This document shows, piece after piece, positions 59,329-64,000 of a stretch of DNA of 64,000 bases. Location of the stretch: positions 1 to 64,000 of the forward strand of contig SGPL01000131.1 in assembly GCA_004802705.1 (NCBI GenBank), given 5' to 3'. The notes below the pieces were generated by a model. It had not been told where the DNA came from, ran no database searches, and saw nothing but the letters and a program-made list of their open reading frames with translations. Position numbers and translations under genes: made by a program. Numbering within the stretch: position 1 is the stretch's first letter; every line of letters starts with the position of its first letter. This stretch comes from Bondarzewia mesenterica (Eukaryota; Basidiomycota; Agaricomycetes; Russulales; Bondarzewiaceae).

Positions 59329-60231
59329 CTTGGGGAGCGCCAACTCCGTCGGCACGTACCTTGCTTGCATAGGCGGGAGTTTACAGCCGCGTCGTCACAC
59401 GCACGTCGTGCTACACTTTTACAGAGATACTAATACAATTTCAGAGACGTGTCGCTGAACTACATATCGGTCAATGAGGAGATTCAGAAAGGGTAATGCA
59501 CGCCCATTTAACATTCCAGGGTTGAACCTTTATGATATCAGCCGCCCTTGCAATGGGCCTATTGAATAAACCTTGTGCTACCCCATCACTCTGTTCGCAG
59601 TTTGTACATTCTTCCCACTGTCTTGAGACTGCTGACCTATTCTCCATGCACAGCTCAATAACCAAATATCTCAGCCAGTCTGAAATACGCACTCTGCTCG
59701 GTGTCGGCCCTGCAGTTTCGAACTTCACTTCTTGCTCCGACGCGGTCGGTTCGGCATCCACACCGACACTCGACCCTCTTCGCCCATTGTACGATTATGT
59801 CGCGGGGCTTCTCAATCGCGGTGTGCGCGTGCTGATCTACGTCGGCGCGTACGATTGGATATGCAACTGGGTTGGCAATGAACGTTCATCAAGTCGAGGG
59901 GGGGGGGAGTAGGCTACCTGGAAGATTGTAGATTGTAGATCGGCAAGACAGCTTGTCTGCCGTCCGTTACAGTGAATCCGCCTGTCCAGAAAGTGTTGAG
60001 CATAGTTAGGAATGAATTGTGCCGCAGTAAGGTTTAAACGCGACCGTTCTTGAATGCGCCGAGAAGACAGAAACAACGGTAAGTCGTAAAGTGAACGGCG
60101 CTCGATCAACCAAGAAATGACGGACAAACAACTCCTGTCCCGTTATCTTATCTTCTCGGCAATCGCCGGTTGACGACAGATAAACTCTCAGCCACAATTA
60201 TGACCATGGAGAGACCTTGCAAGCAAGGTAA
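59329..60231. mobile_element. dispersed inverted-repeat element, copy B (about 903 bp) carrying a gene fragment
   Basis: The ends match copy A at 9032-9369: the left block 59329-59371 and right block 60157-60231, with TACCTTGCTTGCA at 59357-59369 facing TGCAAGCAAGGTA at 60218-60230. Between them lies about 790 bp not present in copy A, including a serine carboxypeptidase fragment (59519-59905). No transposase is seen. This looks like a non-autonomous element that picked up host sequence, though separate insertion around a gene remnant is possible. Confidence 0.6.
59519..59905 (+). pseudogene. serine carboxypeptidase (carboxypeptidase Y type) gene fragment
   Basis: The frame from about 59522 reads LNLYDISRPCNGPIE, then an in-frame TAA, then TLCYPI, matching the NVYDIRxPC...LCYP region of vacuolar serine carboxypeptidases. 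After a possible intron ending at about 59653 it continues SITKYLSQSEIRTLLGVGPA, NFTSCSDAVGSA, PLYDYVAGLLNRGVRVLIYV and GAYDWICNWVGNER, which includes the region of the catalytic Asp. The text then falls into a G-run. The catalytic Ser and His domains are missing. It is a fragment, and its position inside repeat copy B suggests capture. Confidence 0.8.
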
Positions 60232-60519
60232 AGGTTTCTAAAGTTTCCTGGGCGACGGGAGACGCCGAAAATACCGGCAAATGCCGACAAACTCTGTGGC
60301 ATTGCTCAACGCCAAGTGTACCACCACACCCGAAATTTCAGGACCTCAAGACGACCAGGAGGTGAGTATATTACCATTGCTGTTTCTCTGCCATCCTGGG
60401 ATCATGCTGGAAGGCTCCTGTAGTGTTTTACTTCGAAAGATCTGAGAGAATCCCGATGGATGGCAGTTGTCGACTGCGGATGGTGCTGACGCCACTACTA
60501 CTGTCTTTCAGCCGACAAG
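60232..60519 (+). promoter_or_regulatory. RPL15 promoter and 5' UTR with a leader intron
   Basis: A good donor (GAG/GTGAGT, intron from 60362) and acceptor (TTTCAG at 60511) bracket a 150-nt intron in the leader, nine bases before the ATG at 60520. Leader introns are common in ribosomal protein genes. Repeat copy B ends directly upstream. Confidence 0.5.
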
Positions 60520-61344
60520 ATGGGTGCCTACAAATATATAGGCGAGTTGTACAAGAAGAAGCAGTCGGATGTTCTTCGTTTCCTTCTTCGTGTCCGGTGT
60601 GTACTCTTGCATGGGAGTGTTGTTGGAGCGAGCTGATCATACTGCATCTAGCTGCTGGGAGTACCGCCAATTGAATGTCATTCACCGTGCCTCCCGTGCC
60701 TCTCGCCCCGACAAGGCTCGTCGGTTGGGTTACAAGGCTAAGCAGGGATATGTGATTTACCGTGTTCGCGTCAGGAGGGGCAACCGCAAAAAGCACGTTC
60801 CCAAGGGTGAGTTCAATATAGCGGCTTATATCGCTTTATTCTATATTTGTTTTGCGTAGGCGCCACCTACGGCAAGCCCGTTCACCAGGGTGTCAACCAC
60901 CTAAAGTTCCAACGTGGATTGAGGAGTGTGGCAGAGGAGCGCGTGGGCAGACGTTGTGGAAACTTGCGGGTCTTGAACTCGTACTGGATCAATCAGGATG
61001 GCGTTTACAAATACTACGAAGTCATCCTCGTCGATCCCAACCACAAAGCTGTAAGTGCTCTGCTCCATGTCGTTCGCGTGTGGTGACAATGTTATCGCAG
61101 ATTCGCCGTGATCCCAAAATCAACTGGATCACTGCCCCTGTGCACAAGCGCCGCGAGGCCCGTGGGCTCACCAGCATTGGCAAGCAGGTATGTCTTCGCA
61201 TACCGTCCTACACTTTTCGAAGTGCCTTTGTTCATCAACGACGTCTAGAACCGCGGTCTCGGCAAAGGTCATCGTTACAACCACACGCCTCGGGTGGCGA
61301 CTTGGAAAAAGCACAACACCCTCAGTCTTCGTCGCTACCGGTGA
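60520..61344 (+). CDS. RPL15: 60S ribosomal protein L15
   Basis: The start [20 protein letters not shown] is followed by [120 protein letters not shown] and a final exon [13 protein letters not shown] ending LSLRRYR. These are diagnostic of eL15 of the large subunit. Five coding exons join in phase with 50-80-nt introns. Full length, no breaks. It stands next to a repeat element that ends 288 bp before the ATG. Confidence 0.97.
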
Positions 61345-61995
61345 TCGTTCTTTATCCCTTCCTGCATTATCCATGTCCTGTTTCTTTCGCATTGTTGTTC
61401 ATGCAGACCTCATGCTTGTTATGCATGTATGTCACGCCGCAAGGCTTACACCAAATAAGTTCCCGTCCTGATCTCGTTATCCAGTGCCAATTGAGGAATG
61501 GTTTGTAAGATTTTGAGTGATTATCGGCGTCTTGCGTCTTTCGATATCCGTTGCTTCCGCCTGGCGCCATTTGATTCAAAAAAAACGCTCAATGCATCTG
61601 TATCGTAGTACTAGACTTGTCCGTCACTACGTACTCCTCGCGCATTATAATTCGTTTTATCCCGGACTACGAGAGGATCGTTGTGCTGATGGGCCTGTTG
61701 GGGAAAACCTGGGAAAACGTGTCCAATATCACCATGTGTTTTCGGAGCAAGTTCAACGTTAACGTGTTCACATTCAACGACGTCAACCTCGTGGCGACCC
61801 TCCTTTGAACCAGCTCTCAGATCTAGTCGTTCTTGACTCCTGCACTCAGCTTGAAGCTTGAAGCTCTGTCGCTTGAACCTTGAATATTGTTGTATGCTCT
61901 CACTTGCATCGTTGTAAAATCTCTTCTCCAGCGCAGTTGTCGTTTTTTCTTGCCTTCGTGTTTCCACGCTTGGTCGGTTTCTTTAGCCAAAAGTC
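61345..61995. other. intergenic
   Basis: No gene is seen. It includes the RPL15 3' flank and the promoter of the GH16 gene; short open frames on both strands have no domain. Confidence 0.5.
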
Positions 61996-63881
61996 ATGTA
62001 TTATAGTCACAACCTTCCACGGTCTCTCCTCTGCTTGCTCTTGTTGGCGGCCTACCACCCTGCAGCTACAGCCATCCCTAAAATTTCCAAAACTTCACGA
62101 CTGGGTTCTTGGCTTCCGAAAACAATAACGGCGCAGCCGGCTGTAAGGCGGCAGGATGGCGGTCAAATCGCTGCTGGCACAAATTCCAGTTCAAACTCAA
62201 CGACCGACCATGTTTGGATTATACAGGATACATTCGAGGGGTCAACATTTTTCGAGTGCGGCTGCATTTTTTTCAGGTCGCAGAATGATTGCTGAATGTA
62301 TCCTGCGGGTGCTAGTAATTTTGCTTTTTACAACGGTGTCGATCCTACCCAGTGCGTCTTGTTTCCTCGTACTTGACACTCTCTCAACTCATTCATCCTG
62401 CAGTGGTACCGTCGAGTAAATGTCTCTGGCACAAATATTAGAAAACTTTCATCTGACTTCCATGGTAGCTACGTCGATCGAGACACAGCTTTCGGGAATG
62501 GGCTTGCGTATGTGATGAACGACAGCAAGGTCATCATGAAAGGTGACGATACAAGCTGGCTGGCTTCTGGTCAAAACCGGCAGAGGTGAGGTATATCTTG
62601 CCCCAATTTTTGTGCATTGTTGCTGAATGCATTCTTCACAGCGTGCGCGTGTCTAGTTATGCGCAGTACAATACTGGACTTTTCGTCCTTGATGTAGATA
62701 GAGCTCCTTGGGGCTGCGGTGCGTTGGTCATGCTACCTTCATCTTAGCGGAAGCCTGACAACTGCTGTCAATCAGGTGTCTGGCCGGCATTCTGGACCCT
62801 TGGTAATGGTGTTTGGCCTCAGGTCAGTGCGTTCAAATTTAGCCTTGTATCTCGTGACGTACCTTACGGAATTTGACCCGAAGACGGGAGAAATTGACAT
62901 CATTGAAGGTGTTCACGACAACGAGCACAACCAGGTAACATGGCATACCAACCCAGGTTCGTCCATATATCGAGCAGCATGATCTGTCGAATGTTCAACT
63001 GCCATTGTAGGATGCACTCTGACTCCGACCGCCAACTTCACCGGTTCAATCGTGGTAAGTAATAAAATCAGGCTTCCGACCCTCCGGCCTAACATGCCCT
63101 AACAATCAGCAATCGAACGGTCAACCAAACTTGGATTGCCAAGGTGGATCTACTAATCCCGGATGTGGAATTACGGAGTGGAGCCGTGCTTCCTACGGTC
63201 CTACATTCGACAGTCAGGGTGGAGGAGTGTTTGCTATGAAATGGGATCAGGATGGCATTGCAGTCTGTGAGTCGTCCCCGGTCCGAAAACGCAGTCGCAT
63301 CCTCATCCCTATGTCTAGGGGGATTCTATAGAGTCGCCGTTCCACAGGATATCGAAGATGGCAGCCCTAATCCTGCGAACTGGGGTATTCCTGTCGCTAT
63401 GCTCGCGCAGGATAATTGTGATCCCCTAACTTACTTTGTGAACCATTCCATCATTTTCGGTGTGTAGTGCAGGTGGTGTTTCCCAGTTTTTGTACAGCGC
63501 TCTGACAACATATGCATTCTAGATATTACTTTCTGCGGTATGATCTTGTATACACTTGTAGCGGTCATTAACTTACCTATCATCTTTTGCAAGGTGATTG
63601 GGCTGGCAACTCCTACGCCACGTCTGGATGCCCTGGCACATGCTCAGATCGAATTATGGATCCAGGGAACTTTGTTGTTTGTGCCTCCATACACTCGTTT
63701 ATATAACTTCGCTGATATCATTTTGTAGAATGCTTCTTGGATCATAAACACCCTGAAGGTGTACCGCAGGCAGAACATTACGAGTCGCAGTTTGAACGCA
63801 GCTACTCACAACAGTGTTGGGCTTGCAACTTCACTGCTTGGCTTCGTTGTACCCTTTATACCAGTTCTCGCAAACTTCTAG
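61996..63881 (+). CDS. GPI-anchored GH16 endo-beta-1,3(4)-glucanase
   Basis: The start MYYSHNLPRSLLCLLLLAAY is a signal peptide. The catalytic region follows: DHVWIIQDTFEGSTFF, FAFYNGVDPTHGTVDYVDRD, QSVRVSSYAQYNTGLFVLDV, GVWPAFWTLGNGVWP and the active-site strand GEIDIIEGVHDNEHNQ, with nucleophile and acid Glu in E-x-D-x-x-E. Then come GCGITEWSRASYGPTF, GGGVFAMKWDQDGIAVW, IIFDITFCGDWAGNSYA and NASWIINTLKVYRRQ. The tail ends in a hydrophobic stretch (LATSLLGFVVPFIPVLANF), the pattern of a GPI anchor signal. About 11 exons join in phase. It should cleave or remodel cell-wall or external beta-glucan. The exon around 62410 needs the donor GTAAAT to stay open. Confidence 0.9.
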
Positions 63882-64000
63882 GGTGCTGGGCATCATCAAC
63901 TTCATCAACTTACATCTTTGAGGACATACGGTAGCGGATGGATCTTAACGTCAAGGAGATGGTAGATACATACACACATACACGACTCGCGACGGACATT

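Noticed and set aside
62405..62470. Apparent stop (GTCGAGTAAATG) or 4-nt deletion in the GH16 gene
   Set aside because: GTAAAT is a donor; splicing to GGTAG/CTAC gives HGTVDYVDRDTAFG, the conserved family text, with no break.
1..64000. CRISPR arrays, rRNA genes or bacterial-type operons
   Set aside because: No spaced direct repeats of the CRISPR type, no rRNA text, and all genes have spliceosomal introns.

Overview
The window looks like a gene-dense stretch of a basidiomycete genome, most likely an Agaricomycete mushroom. Nearly every gene is split by short introns, commonly 50-60 nt, with GTRNGT-type donors and YAG acceptors. Spacers are short and several gene families are typical of mushrooms: a PriA-like cysteine-rich secreted protein, a MARVEL-type membrane protein, a GT41 sequence and a GPI-anchored GH16. 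All calls come from reading the bases; no search was run.

Layout. 0-6.6 kb: 3' end of a possible PPR-type gene, a REX4-family exonuclease homologue that has lost most of its catalytic residues, an orphan mitochondrial-carrier fragment, a nucleolar L1-domain protein (Utp30/RSL1D1 type) and an alpha/beta hydrolase. 6.6-13.8 kb is an accessory, decayed interval. It holds an 11-copy 50-bp minisatellite lying between two perfect 30-bp inverted repeats, copy A of a dispersed inverted-repeat element, one intact small membrane protein (AGTRAP-like), and a 5'-truncated GT41 (O-GlcNAc-transferase-like) pseudogene. 13.9-26.3 kb: REV3 (DNA polymerase zeta), a glucose-6-phosphate 1-epimerase, a sparse 2.4-kb gap and the PP2A scaffold subunit. 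27-38 kb: PriA-like and another secreted protein, a Tic20/DUF4870-type membrane protein, ribosomal protein S24, ARP1 (centractin), a divergently placed two-membrane-segment Cys-rich protein, a small SVIP-like protein with a p97-binding motif, and GPI2/PIG-C. 38.6-50 kb: a bZIP factor, APC4, the DEAD-box helicase DRS1, a Tourist-like MITE with TTA target duplications, a membrane-anchored methyltransferase and a PAP2 lipid phosphatase. 50.7-64 kb: a RasGEF with a built-in degenerate Ras-like domain, a MARVEL protein, an MFSD1-like transporter, copy B of the dispersed element carrying a serine carboxypeptidase fragment, ribosomal protein L15 and a GPI-anchored GH16 glucanase.

Most genes are housekeeping functions (ribosome biogenesis, translesion synthesis, cell cycle, dynein/dynactin, GPI anchors) with no operon logic. 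Some pairs share short divergent spacers (ARP1 / two-TM protein; methyltransferase / PAP2; DUF4870 / RPS24). The points worth most attention are the exonuclease-fold protein without its catalytic residues, the gene-fragment-carrying repeat element at 59-60 kb, the inverted-repeat/minisatellite structure at 7-9 kb, and the SVIP-like and GTPase-RasGEF proteins. Two A-run frameshifts in otherwise good genes and two N bases (near 1915 and 33049) suggest some residual assembly error.
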